The notes beneath the pieces were generated by a model. The model was given only the letters and a program-made list of their open reading frames with translations. It did not search any database and had not been told where the DNA came from. 35,870 bases of DNA, from contig NZ_JAMBOO010000036.1 in the NCBI RefSeq assembly GCF_023715895.1, positions 1 to 35,870 of the forward strand. The letters are read 5' to 3'. This DNA comes from Domibacillus indicus. GTDB taxonomy: Bacteria; Bacillota; Bacilli; Bacillales; Domibacillaceae. Of the stretch, positions 24,101 through 30,552 are shown in pieces. The position numbers and the translations under genes are program-made. The number at the start of each line of letters is the position of its first letter. The first letter of the stretch is position 1.

Positions 24101-24580
24101 TTTGCAGCGAAGGAAGATACCGGCTACTTTATTGAAGCAGCTCCGTTTCTATCCACTGGGCCGAACCTTCAGCCGTATGCAGTAAAGGTAGGGGCAACGT
24201 ACAATGAATTTGCGGACGGCGACGCGAAAGTGGTCAACCATGTTCCAACAAAGCCGCTGCCGCTTAAAACGACAGGCGGGAAATACGGAGCACGCGGCTA
24301 TTTTAATAGCGGTGTATCATTTGGAGATGTGGATCACTTCGTTTTAAATCTTACGAAGCAGGGCACGGTTTCCCTTGCGTTCTCAGCCGGTCAAAACCTG
24401 GATGGCGTGATCGCTGTATATAATGCTAAAGGAGCGCTTGTTGCATCCTTTGACCAGTACGGTAAAAATGATGAAGAACTGGCATCACTGAATTTGCCAA
24501 AAGGAAAATATTTTATTGAACTGAGTGAAGCGAGCGGCACTGCTTCAACAGCACCGTACCAAATAATTGTGAAAAAATAA
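21188..24580 (+). CDS. Secreted subtilisin-like serine protease (peptidase S8) with long C-terminal region
   Basis: TTG 21188 follows GGGGGA by about seven bases and opens a signal peptide (KKWQQMMAAAVSVSLL, ending ATLAE). Earlier in-frame ATGs have no ribosome site and no signal sequence. The 1130-residue product has an inhibitor-type propeptide (about 35-115), then the S8 domain with Asp152 (VVDGGVDYKHPDL), His184 (HGTHVAG) and Ser342 (GTSMASP). The remaining 700 residues are several PPC-like beta modules (for example YDEDYYRFTPAADG, GDVDYYYFM, GDVDHFVLN) with acidic linkers; such modules are often trimmed after secretion or aid substrate binding. No wall-sorting motif seen. Single gene, convergent with a secreted carboxypeptidase, suggesting joint protein scavenging. 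Confidence 0.92.
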   Translation: MKKWQQMMAAAVSVSLLMPGATLAEVPSADKEAQYKAAQSDKQVTDSRTLVIKYSKALPQSVHKKAGVSLVKRLSGLKYDVVRVPASKKLSDVISVYKNRSEVTAITPSIQYKAFAAKPDPKAVNMDHLAMLNIGKTLSYAGKNKVTIAVVDGGVDYKHPDLKANLLKPYNAANPARNPARDLHGTHVAGIIASTKDNGLGGYGVFPNANILPVDVFNGSMGANDFTIAEGITYSVDQGADVINLSLGGFMPSPVVEEAIQYAIDSGVVVVAAAGNEATDQYSYPAAYPGVISVGNINGAKTLSDSSNYGSSVDVVAPGENIYSTSYDAEAGSKFERLTGTSMASPMVAAAAGLLKSKYPNLTAFDIEYILEQTATDLGEKGYDLTYGNGLINPLNALKFDTKKLPKRPDVSGETILKTAREIKSGGQSFTGAFKSPETIHWFKANVAEGQHVQTVLNGSKGYDYAMELYFVPEDGDPQYLRDVDQTTASGQEGYLYTASEAGTLVIGVKDTNGNYSAAGKSAFTLQAEKRGPIEPDQAAYEKPIAITSLPYTKNNFTLYSGEEGVPDSDFFTFSVEEEKLVSLSVSALPGVNSAINVYVEEEGEEYSIVDGNSQPVNKGETVSFQAVPGMNYRIEVTNGAFSEDILLDSLSDLLSLDMSMLEEQTAGESAQPYTFKVEEQTIPADEDGLPEESTLEEELMDGSVTPAEYGEMKEDELIDGGEEGVASGKILEKAIPYTLGSSKKGFFQSGYDEDYYRFTPAADGIYSFSASQENERNASTTLLEVDSETGELIPVSGSDGEMDLIAALLGGSMGSGNVDVALAKNKTYVMMVLSNGENASADPYILTSKRVADVPPEKDADYNLPEEGQNLKAGKAVQNYFVQSGDVDYYYFMNEGKPRVYTLDITASALTAAQKASIPLQLRAGHIFSGAVYEDVNGDKVLDEDELSRVTPFGPDLFSMMITETDVHTSFAAKEDTGYFIEAAPFLSTGPNLQPYAVKVGATYNEFADGDAKVVNHVPTKPLPLKTTGGKYGARGYFNSGVSFGDVDHFVLNLTKQGTVSLAFSAGQNLDGVIAVYNAKGALVASFDQYGKNDEELASLNLPKGKYFIELSEASGTASTAPYQIIVKK

Positions 24581-24610
24581 AAAGCAGGGGGCTGAGCCCT
24601 CTGCTTTTTT
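24579..24610. terminator. Terminator between convergent peptidase genes
   Basis: AAAAGCAG-G-GGGC pairs with GCCC-T-CTGCTTTT around TGA, with one G-T pair. A-rich before and T-rich after, so it can serve both the subtilase gene and the convergent carboxypeptidase gene. Confidence 0.85.
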
Positions 24611-24632
24611 ATGAATCTGAATTTGTTTCATG

Positions 24633-26249
24633 TTACTGGATTGTTTCATTTGCCAGCATCAGGCCAACCGAGTTGTTTTGCTGCCAGATGCTTGAGAAAT
24701 AAACAATAGGAACAGGGCGGCTGCCAACGTATGGCGACACTTCAATGGTCAAACCCGGCTTTTGCTCGTTTTGAATAAACCAGTCCGTGTAGCCGCCGCC
24801 GCTTGGGTTAGACTGTGGTGCGACTAAGCTGTAGCCTGTTTTTTGGCTTACCCGCTTTGCTACAGCCAGGTCACGTGATTTGTGGGTACCTGACTGGTAA
24901 TAGTGCCAGTAAATAATTTGGCCGGAGCTGTGATAAGCTGCGCTCACTTTAAAAGAATGCTTGAGCGTGAAGTCATACATCGCTTTTGATTCAGGTTCAC
25001 TGAGCGGGCTTGGCCCTTTATAGTTTTGGGAAGAAGGCTTGCCAGGATTACAGCAAATGTTACGCCAGTCTGCCGGGTATTGACGGTTCAAATCAACACC
25101 GCGTATATTCGCTTTCCAGGCGGAAAAATTCGTACTGCCGCCGTTTAACTTCAAAATGGCGTCTTTGTTTTTCGCACTGCCCGCTCCGAGCTGTACGAGA
25201 GAAACGCCGTCCGGGTTCACCATCGGTACAATATAAATAGAAGTTTTCTTTAAAACGGACCGGGCTGAATAGCCGTTCATAGAGCCATTCGTTTGAAACA
25301 GATGGGCATATTGATCGGCCATTTCCATTACTACGTTCGTCGTAATATGCTCACGCGCATGATGCGAGCCGTTAAGGAGCACTTCCTCTTTGCCGGTGCC
25401 CAGCCGAAGAGCGTATAAATTACAGCCGTCCACCGATTTGCCGATCACCTCTAAGGAAGCGATGTCTGAATGCCAAAGCACAAGCTCTTTTAAGTCCTGT
25501 ACCATTTGCTCATACGTCATCGTTTTAAACGGGTTTACATAGTTGCCGGTATACAAGGTCATATCTGCTTTAAGAATATAAGCCGTCCGGCCGCCAATGT
25601 CGACAATGTAATAATCACGGTAAGCGGCGCGTGTTTGAAGCAGGGTGCCTGCCTGCAGGCGGCCAAGTGAAGTTAACCGGCCGTTTTTCGAATAAAGCAG
25701 GTCGACTGTTTTCCGGGTAATCGCACGGTTTTGAAACACATAGCCAGGCTGTACACCGCCAGCGAGAGACGCTTCCGGCAAATATGTAACAGCTGTTTCG
25801 GAAACATAAGCGGTTGTATTACCCAATACGAATAAAACGTACCCATTTTCTGTGCCCGTTTTTTTAAATATTTCTCCTGCTAAAAGACGCCCTGTTTTCA
25901 CGTAAGCCCCATTTTTCTTTTGAAACAATTCTGCATCGCCTTCAAGGCGAATGTAAGAGCTGGATGCCTCTGCTTGTCCATTCTCTTCTATTATTAAATC
26001 TTCTTTTGCAATAAAGCCGTTGATCCCCTGCCAGGAAACACGGATTCTTGTTTCCTGCTCCTCTATTACTTTTACATTTGTGCGGGCAGGAATCGGTGTC
26101 AGCACGGCCTCCTGTTCAGCAGAGGAAGGCGGGGTGTAAATCACTGTATCCACTTTTGTCAGTAAATACGAAGCAGCCTGTACAGCAGTGGATGGCAACA
26201 GGGCGCTTAAAAGAAGAACGATGAGAGAAAAAGACAGCCATTTTTTCAT
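24633..26249 (-). CDS. Secreted M14 zinc carboxypeptidase with N-terminal SH3-like repeats
   Basis: ATG 26249 follows GGAGG by about six bases; the TTG four codons earlier is part of the ribosome site. A signal peptide (KKWLSFSLIVLLLSALLPS, cut near VQAAS) precedes about 200 residues of SH3-like repeats (each with a G-Y/AYV/AYI pattern), probably wall-binding. The M14 domain occupies about 220-538: zinc ligands in HHAREH (around residue 296-299) and in AAYHSSG, substrate residues in DLNRQYP, and the catalytic Glu in LTIEVSP. It should remove C-terminal residues from peptides, or act on gamma-D-glutamyl wall peptides like other SH3/LysM-M14 enzymes. Faces the subtilase gene across a shared terminator. 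Confidence 0.9.
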   Translation of the reverse strand: MKKWLSFSLIVLLLSALLPSTAVQAASYLLTKVDTVIYTPPSSAEQEAVLTPIPARTNVKVIEEQETRIRVSWQGINGFIAKEDLIIEENGQAEASSSYIRLEGDAELFQKKNGAYVKTGRLLAGEIFKKTGTENGYVLFVLGNTTAYVSETAVTYLPEASLAGGVQPGYVFQNRAITRKTVDLLYSKNGRLTSLGRLQAGTLLQTRAAYRDYYIVDIGGRTAYILKADMTLYTGNYVNPFKTMTYEQMVQDLKELVLWHSDIASLEVIGKSVDGCNLYALRLGTGKEEVLLNGSHHAREHITTNVVMEMADQYAHLFQTNGSMNGYSARSVLKKTSIYIVPMVNPDGVSLVQLGAGSAKNKDAILKLNGGSTNFSAWKANIRGVDLNRQYPADWRNICCNPGKPSSQNYKGPSPLSEPESKAMYDFTLKHSFKVSAAYHSSGQIIYWHYYQSGTHKSRDLAVAKRVSQKTGYSLVAPQSNPSGGGYTDWFIQNEQKPGLTIEVSPYVGSRPVPIVYFSSIWQQNNSVGLMLANETIQ

Positions 26250-26324
26250 TGCAACCTCCAATTTATAGAATATTTACCTCTATTTTAACAGGTTTGGAGA
26301 ATGAAAGAATGCTGATTTACAAAT

Positions 26325-26354
26325 AAAAAAGACGCTTTTGAAAGCGTCTTTTTT
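26325..26354 (-). terminator. Terminator of the YknW/YknX-like operon
   Basis: Perfect 14-bp stem AAAAAAGACGCTTT with AAAGCGTCTTTTTT, loop of two bases. It overlaps the stop codon of the adaptor gene and has T-runs on both strands. Confidence 0.92.
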
Positions 26355-27603
26355 AAGATAAAAAGCCCATAAGCGCGTATTTTATTTTTTCAGTACGAGA
26401 CAGCTCGTTCCACGGTTTCTTTTTTATATGATCGGTGTCAATCGGCGTAATAAAAGGACCGTGTTTCATCACGAGGCGGTACGGGTCAATCACGATCGCT
26501 TCACCATCTTCTACGCCTTTGGTTACTTGATATACACCATCCACATGAAGACCGGTTTCAATACGCCGGCGTTCAAGAAGACCTTCCTGATTCAGAACGA
26601 TGGCATATGATTTTTGATTTTTTCTTAAAATAGCCGTGTTCGGAATCGTAACCACGTCCGGCTGTTCCTGCGTTATAACTTTCACATTCGCTTTTAAGCC
26701 GGGATACAAATCACTTGATGCGGCGCCGCTCAGCTGAGCAGAGTATGGATATAAGCTTTTTCGTTTCACAGACGGCTCTTCTTCCGGATACGTGCTGACA
26801 GAGCTGATAGATCCACCGAATTGCTCAAGCGTCGTATCCACAGTTACTTCAACCCGCTGGTCTGGTGCGGACTTTGCCATCTGTTTTTCATCAAACACGC
26901 CTTTTACAGCCGGTACCGATGAATTAATGATCATCACCGGATTGTTTAAGCTTGTATCAATTTTCTTCACATAACCTTCATTTGTGCTTTTTACAGTTAA
27001 ATTATCTTTTTTTGCTTCCTGAGCAGCAATAAGCGTATCGTATTTTTTTACTTCTTCCTGCAGCTTCTGCTTTTCGGTTTCCTGCTGCAGGATGCTTTCT
27101 TCTACTCCCGTGCTCGCATCACCGCTTTGAACAATCGTCGTGTCGCTATCCGCATCTGAAGAATCGTCTGTATTGGACATTTCGTTTTCCTCGTTCTCCG
27201 CTTCGGACAGGAGCAGGCGCAGCTGGCTTAATTGATTGTCAATTAACGAGATTTGCTGCTGAGTCTGGTCTTTTTCGGCTGTTAAGCGGGCGACTTCATC
27301 CTCTATAACGTCCGGTGAATATTGAAATAATGGAGTACCGGGCTGAATGGCTTCGCCTTCTTTAACAAAAACCTCTTCAAGCGACCCTTTGCTTTCATCA
27401 AAATAAATCGGGTACTCGTCAGAAGGAACGACAACACCTTCTGCTGAAAATGACTCTACCACATCTCCCGTCTCAGAGCGGTCCCAGTCGGTCAGCCATT
27501 CGCTTCGGACGGCTTTGCTGTCTTCCTTGAAAATTAAGTATAAGTTGCCAGCGATCACAACCGCACTGGCTGCAAGCCATACTTGCTTTTTTATTTTTTT
27601 CAC
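26353..27603 (-). CDS. HlyD/RND-type membrane fusion protein (YknX-like)
   Basis: GTG 27603 is preferred over GTG 27612, because GAGGTG upstream overlaps the latter and is six bases from the former. The 416-residue protein has a short N-terminal cytoplasmic stretch, one membrane anchor (about 8-25), a biotinyl-lipoyl half-motif (VFVKEGEAIQPGTPLFQYSP), a long coiled-coil hairpin (about 95-200, interrupted by an Asp/Ser-rich insert around 140-165), the second half-motif, and beta-barrel domains. Such adaptors link an ABC or other transporter to the wall side. The gene upstream is YknW-like, as in the B. subtilis yknWXYZ operon protecting against the SDP toxin, but the ATPase and permease partners are not here. 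Confidence 0.8.
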   Translation of the reverse strand: MKKIKKQVWLAASAVVIAGNLYLIFKEDSKAVRSEWLTDWDRSETGDVVESFSAEGVVVPSDEYPIYFDESKGSLEEVFVKEGEAIQPGTPLFQYSPDVIEDEVARLTAEKDQTQQQISLIDNQLSQLRLLLSEAENEENEMSNTDDSSDADSDTTIVQSGDASTGVEESILQQETEKQKLQEEVKKYDTLIAAQEAKKDNLTVKSTNEGYVKKIDTSLNNPVMIINSSVPAVKGVFDEKQMAKSAPDQRVEVTVDTTLEQFGGSISSVSTYPEEEPSVKRKSLYPYSAQLSGAASSDLYPGLKANVKVITQEQPDVVTIPNTAILRKNQKSYAIVLNQEGLLERRRIETGLHVDGVYQVTKGVEDGEAIVIDPYRLVMKHGPFITPIDTDHIKKKPWNELSRTEKIKYALMGFLS

Positions 27604-27622
27604 TGTCTTCACCTCTTTTCAA

Positions 27623-28285
27623 TTAAAACAAGTTTTCCACTTGGATCGATGTAAACAACGTCGCTAAAATCCAAAATGCAAGGCCTGTCAGAAAGACCAT
27701 CAAGAAAACAAAAAGGGGTTTTCTGGCTTCTGACGCCCGCAGGAAGCGGTATTGAATCGCTAAAATCCAAATTTGAAAAATTGTAATAAAGCTGAAAAAA
27801 CGAATGGCCATTACATTGTCTGTGGCATATTGTGCGACAACCCCCAGCGAGAAAGGCGAAGAGTCACGCGGAATAGAGAAAAACACATTCCAGACCATAA
27901 GCAGGGCAAACTCAATTAAGTAGATTGAGAAAGTAATACATTGTAAAGCGACAAGCTTTTTAAACTCTAATTCTAGAAATGTCCAAAAAAGAAGAGCCGG
28001 AACAAAGATGTAGAAAAGAGGAAGCAGCAGTCCGGCAAGGCCAGCGCCTCCGGTAAATAGCAGTTTCAGCCATTCATATGTATACATATCGGATTCGGCC
28101 ATATAAGCAGATATGCCCTCGCTTTGTATGCCTAATGCGCCGGCAAGCAAAGACAGAAGCACACTGATTAATAGTAATAGTGAAAACTTTGTCCATAAAC
28201 CGCGAATTTTTTCGGCCTGTGACAGCTGCGCGAGTTCATGGGAAGTGCGAAACAGCCCTTTTAAAAGCTGAAGCCGATAAGCCAT
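27623..28285 (-). CDS. Yip1-domain membrane protein (YknW-like)
   Basis: ATG 28285 follows GGGAGA by about eight bases; an earlier in-frame TTG (28327) has no such site. The 220-residue product starts MAYRLQLLKGLF, has a soluble amphipathic N-terminus of about 30 residues and then five hydrophobic segments (about 33-55, 75-105, 113-140, 155-175, 185-210), the Yip1 arrangement. The adaptor gene begins 19 bases after its stop, so they form one operon. In B. subtilis YknW helps assemble the YknXYZ transporter. Here only the W-X pair is seen. Confidence 0.75.
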   Translation of the reverse strand: MAYRLQLLKGLFRTSHELAQLSQAEKIRGLWTKFSLLLLISVLLSLLAGALGIQSEGISAYMAESDMYTYEWLKLLFTGGAGLAGLLLPLFYIFVPALLFWTFLELEFKKLVALQCITFSIYLIEFALLMVWNVFFSIPRDSSPFSLGVVAQYATDNVMAIRFFSFITIFQIWILAIQYRFLRASEARKPLFVFLMVFLTGLAFWILATLFTSIQVENLF

Positions 28286-28332
28286 TTTCAAATCTCCCAT
28301 CAAAATAGAATAATAAATAAAGATCAATTTTC

Positions 28333-28382
28333 ATTATATACAACTATTGTTATATGAACCAATAATAATCTAACATTATTGG
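28333..28382 (-). promoter_or_regulatory. Promoter and candidate operator of the YknW/X-like operon
   Basis: Minus strand -10 TATAAT (28338-28333), with a TTGGTT -35 18 bases upstream. The -35 overlaps an inverted repeat CCAATAAT-N8-ATTATTGG (28359-28382). The dyad is a plausible repressor site. Confidence 0.5.
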
Positions 28383-28426
28383 TCTATTTTTAATTTGTCA
28401 GAATTATTAAATATTTGAAATGTGAA

Positions 28427-28481
28427 TGTAATATAACGAACATCCTAGTGTAATAGTCTTGAAATAGAACCATGTTACAAT
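28427..28481 (+). promoter_or_regulatory. WalR-type repeats and extended -10 promoter of the first LysM-3D gene
   Basis: TGTAAT (28449) and TGAAAT (28460) are 11 bases apart, one base from the WalR consensus TGTWAH-N5-TGTWAH. Another TGTAAT lies at 28427, 22 bases upstream. TGTTACAAT (28473-28481) is an extended -10. B. subtilis yocH is a known WalR target, so the site fits the gene. Confidence 0.55.
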
Positions 28482-28516
28482 CAATCTCGTGTTAGAAAAC
28501 TAGGGGGTAATGATAC

Positions 28517-29074
28517 GTGAAAAAAATGGCCATGTCTTTTCTTGCTGCAATGATGATTTTCTCAGCTTCTGCGGCACAAGCAGCCGCCGCAACTCACACA
28601 GTTCAAAAAGGGGACACGCTTTACGGTATTTCAAAACGTTACAGTACGTCAGTGGATCAAGTGAAGAAGTGGAACAACCTTTCCTCTAATGTTATTAAAG
28701 TGGGACAAAAGCTTTCAATCGGCAGCACGGCAGCCGCAAGTTCTTCATCGGCACCGGCGCCAGCATCAAAAACAAGCAATGTTAAAAAAGAGATTACAGT
28801 TAAGTCAACTGCTTATACAGCTTCTTGCAGTGGATGCTCCGGCATCACCGCAACAGGCATTAACTTAAAGAAAAACCCGAATGCAAAAGTGATTGCCGTG
28901 GATCCAAAAGTGATTCCACTTGGCACGAAAGTATATGTTGAAGGATACGGACAAGCTGTTGCCGGCGATACAGGCGGCGCAATCAAAGGAAATAAAATCG
29001 ATGTTCATGTGGCTACAAACCAGAAAGCAAAAAACTGGGGCGTACGTACAGTAAAAGTTCAGATTTTAAAATAA
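28517..29074 (+). CDS. Secreted cell-wall enzyme with one LysM and a 3D domain (YocH-like)
   Basis: GTG 28517 follows AGGGGG about nine bases upstream. The 185-residue product has a signal peptide (cut near QAAAA), one LysM wall-binding module (about 27-70, HTVQKGDTLYGIS), a Ser/Ala linker, and the 3D domain (about 93-185) named for three conserved Asp. AVDPKVIPLGT, GDTGGAIKGNKID and the Cys pair in SCSGCSG are visible. The 3D fold resembles MltA-type lytic enzymes, and B. subtilis YocH is described as a wall hydrolase used during growth. A close paralogue with two LysM modules follows about 350 bases downstream. Single gene between a WalR-like promoter and a terminator. Confidence 0.9.
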   Translation: MKKMAMSFLAAMMIFSASAAQAAAATHTVQKGDTLYGISKRYSTSVDQVKKWNNLSSNVIKVGQKLSIGSTAAASSSSAPAPASKTSNVKKEITVKSTAYTASCSGCSGITATGINLKKNPNAKVIAVDPKVIPLGTKVYVEGYGQAVAGDTGGAIKGNKIDVHVATNQKAKNWGVRTVKVQILK

Positions 29075-29077
29075 TCC

Positions 29078-29112
29078 AAAAGGAAGCTGATTTCCATCAG
29101 CTTCCTTTTTTG
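29078..29112 (+). terminator. Terminator of first LysM-3D gene
   Basis: AAAAGGAAGCTGAT (29078-29091) pairs with ATCAGCTTCCTTTT (29096-29109), followed by more T. Confidence 0.92.
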
Positions 29113-29169
29113 TTTTTTTTATGGAGTCTTTATGTCAGGGTTATTACGAATTCAAGATAAGGGTCTCCT

Positions 29170-29246
29170 TGTAACATTCACGTCACATTTGTACATCGAA
29201 GCGTAACGTCCTTTTAAAAACATTACATTGTTTGGCGTGTTACAAT
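29170..29246 (+). promoter_or_regulatory. Promoter region of second LysM-3D gene
   Basis: TGTTACAAT (29238-29246) is the same extended -10 as in the first paralogue, and the following bases AATCTCGT are also shared. TGTAAC (29170) and CGTCAC (29181) are 11 bases apart, a weak WalR-like pair; CGTAAC lies at 29202. Confidence 0.5.
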
Positions 29247-29430
29247 GAATCTCGTTAGGCCGGAGAGAGCCGGCTGGTCAAGAGGAACCGAATCCTCAAT
29301 CAAGCGTTTATCGCGCTTTTTATATAAATTAGTCGCTGTCCCTACAGTCACGGAGAAGAACAGCTTTAAAAACTCTTGCGTACGTGTGCTTCGTCACACC
29401 GGCAGGAACATTCCAGGAGGTTTTTTTATT
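29247..29430 (+). other. Long structured 5' leader of second LysM-3D gene
   Basis: About 180 untranslated bases separate the promoter from the start codon. Local hairpins include GAGGA-N6-TCCTC (near 29290), AAGCG-N7-CGCTT followed by TTTT (a weak terminator near 29303-29326), CTGT-N4-ACAG and GTGTG-N6-CACAC. LysM/wall hydrolase genes in Bacilli often carry c-di-AMP (ydaO/yuaA) riboswitches. I looked for its conserved GGGGTGAATC and CAGCTAACCTCG blocks and did not find them, so the class stays open. Two AGGA motifs lie just before and in the ribosome site (29404-29420). Confidence 0.45.
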
Positions 29431-30189
29431 ATGAAAAAGCACATCATGGCACTAGCAGCAACAACAGTAATTGGCGGAGGCGCATTCGGCACCGCAGCAT
29501 CAGCTAGCTCATATACAATACAACAAGGCGATACACTATGGAGCATTTCTCAAAAAACAGGTACAACTGTTGAACAATTAAAAGCAGCAAACGGTCTTTC
29601 TTCTGATCTAATTTACGCTGGATCAACTATTGAAACATCTGGTTCAGCAGGTGGAGCAGCTCAAGCTTCTTCAAACGGTACATACACTGTTAAAGCAGGC
29701 GACACATTATATAAAATTGCTACAGCACACGGTATTTCAGTAAGTTCGTTGAAAGCGATCAACGGTCTTTCATCAAATATGATCTACCCGGGTGATCAGT
29801 TGTCAACAAACGGTTCTGCTGCACCTGCTCAAGCAGCGCCTGTACAGCAGGCTTCAACACAAGCAGCTGCTGAGCCGGCTCAAGCATCAGCGCCACAAGG
29901 CAAAACAATCACTGTAACGGCAACAGCATACACAGCACAATGTGAAGGATGCTCTGGTGTAACGGCAACAGGTATCGACCTTAACAGCAATCCAAACAAA
30001 AAAGTCATCGCCGTTGACCCGAACGTGATTCCGCTTGGTTCACGCGTATACGTTGAAGGCTACGGTGAAGCCGTTGCCGGTGATACTGGCGGCGCGATTA
30101 AAGGAAACAAAATCGATCTTCACGTACCAAACAACGATGCAGCATACAGCTGGGGCGTACGTACAGTTAACGTAACAATTCTTGATTAA
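29431..30189 (+). CDS. Secreted cell-wall enzyme with two LysM modules and a 3D domain (YocH-like)
   Basis: ATG 29431 follows CAGGAGG by about ten bases. The frame stays open upstream to 29245, but the signal peptide (KKHIMALAATTVIGG, cut near ASAS) begins here. The 252-residue protein has two LysM modules (about 26-68 and 78-122, both QxGDTLW/YxI), an Ala/Gln-rich linker, and a 3D domain (about 160-252) that is about 75-80% identical by eye to that of the upstream paralogue (AVDPNVIPLGS, GDTGGAIKGNKID). It should cleave or remodel peptidoglycan during growth. Tandem duplication with gain or loss of one LysM is the likely history. Confidence 0.92.
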   Translation: MKKHIMALAATTVIGGGAFGTAASASSYTIQQGDTLWSISQKTGTTVEQLKAANGLSSDLIYAGSTIETSGSAGGAAQASSNGTYTVKAGDTLYKIATAHGISVSSLKAINGLSSNMIYPGDQLSTNGSAAPAQAAPVQQASTQAAAEPAQASAPQGKTITVTATAYTAQCEGCSGVTATGIDLNSNPNKKVIAVDPNVIPLGSRVYVEGYGEAVAGDTGGAIKGNKIDLHVPNNDAAYSWGVRTVNVTILD

Positions 30190-30210
30190 TCATTATATAC
30201 CCCGTTTTTT

Positions 30211-30242
30211 AAAAAACCGGCCTGTATTACGGCCGGTTTTTT
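30211..30242 (+). terminator. Terminator of second LysM-3D gene
   Basis: Perfect 12-bp stem AAAAAACCGGCC with GGCCGGTTTTTT, loop TGTATTAC. Confidence 0.92.
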
Positions 30243-30256
30243 CTTTTGTTCGATTA

Positions 30257-30290
30257 TTTGAAGCGTGGCGGCAGGACGCCGCGTTTTTAG
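30257..30290 (+). repeat. Direct repeat copy 1 (34 bases)
   Basis: TTTGAAGCG...GGACGC...TTTTAG block; 29-30 of 34 positions equal copy 2 at 30371-30404. It forms the first GGA hairpin and is followed by a T-run. Differences include a paired G-C to A-T change. Confidence 0.8.
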
Positions 30291-30370
30291 ACCTGCAGGA
30301 TGTAGGTCACAAAGGCGTTGCGACGGTCTGGATGACTTATAGTCAGGCAAATGCCACAGGACGTGGCGGG

Positions 30371-30404
30371 TTTGAAGCGCGGCAGCAGGACGCTGCGCTT
30401 TTAG
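30371..30404 (+). repeat. Direct repeat copy 2 (34 bases)
   Basis: Partner of 30257-30290, 114 bases downstream. Forms the fifth GGA hairpin, again followed by TTTT. Confidence 0.8.
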
Positions 30405-30429
30405 CCTTTGATCAATTAATGCGTATAAT

Positions 30430-30552
30430 GTCCAGCTCCAGGCGCCATCGGATCGAGGTCATAAGCCAAGCCCTTGTGAAGGCAAAAAGCGCCTCCGAAA
30501 GGACTCGTCTTATGCTGGTCGCCGATAAACGGGCGCCTTGCGCTTTTCTTTT
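30430..30552 (+). repeat. Structured intergenic element resembling a Bacillaceae dispersed repeat
   Basis: It begins GTCCAGCTCCAGGCGCC and ends GGGCGCCTTGCGCTTTTC, ends that I recall from a dispersed palindromic intergenic element common in Bacillaceae genomes. The arms AGGCGCC...ATCGG and CCGAT...GGCGCCT pair, and inside CATAAG (30460) pairs with CTTATG (30509). It ends in TTTTCTTTT, so it could act as a terminator. A TATAAT lies directly before it (30424-30429). Membership in the family is from memory and needs a genome search. Confidence 0.55.

Larger units (their letters stand above)
30257..30404 (+). ncRNA. Candidate regulatory RNA: array of five GGA-loop hairpins (CsrA-sponge-like)
   Basis: Five hairpins follow one another on the plus strand: GCGGC-AGGAC-GCCGC (30268-30282), GACCTGC-AGGAT-GTAGGTC (30290-30308), GGTC-TGGAT-GACT (30325-30337), GCCAC-AGGAC-GTGGC (30353-30367) and GCAGC-AGGAC-GCTGC (30382-30396). 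Loops are conserved while stems differ, which points to selection on RNA structure. Loop centres are 24-32 bases apart. The known high-affinity CsrA target is RUACARGGAUGU with GGA in a hairpin loop, and the second hairpin reads CTGCAGGATGTAG. A sixth, weak one (CGA-AAGGAC-TCG) is at 30496-30507. No clear promoter is seen, so it may be the 3' part of the upstream transcript. The real 3' end may be near 30404 or near 30552. Confidence 0.6.

Noticed and set aside
29247-29430. c-di-AMP (ydaO/yuaA) riboswitch in the second LysM-3D leader
   Set aside because: Only short fragments resemble it (GAGGAACC, CAGCT); the core blocks are missing. Kept as a check, not a call.
29245-29430. N-terminal extension of the second LysM-3D protein by 62 codons
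   Set aside because: The extension would hide the signal peptide, and the only good ribosome site serves ATG 29431.
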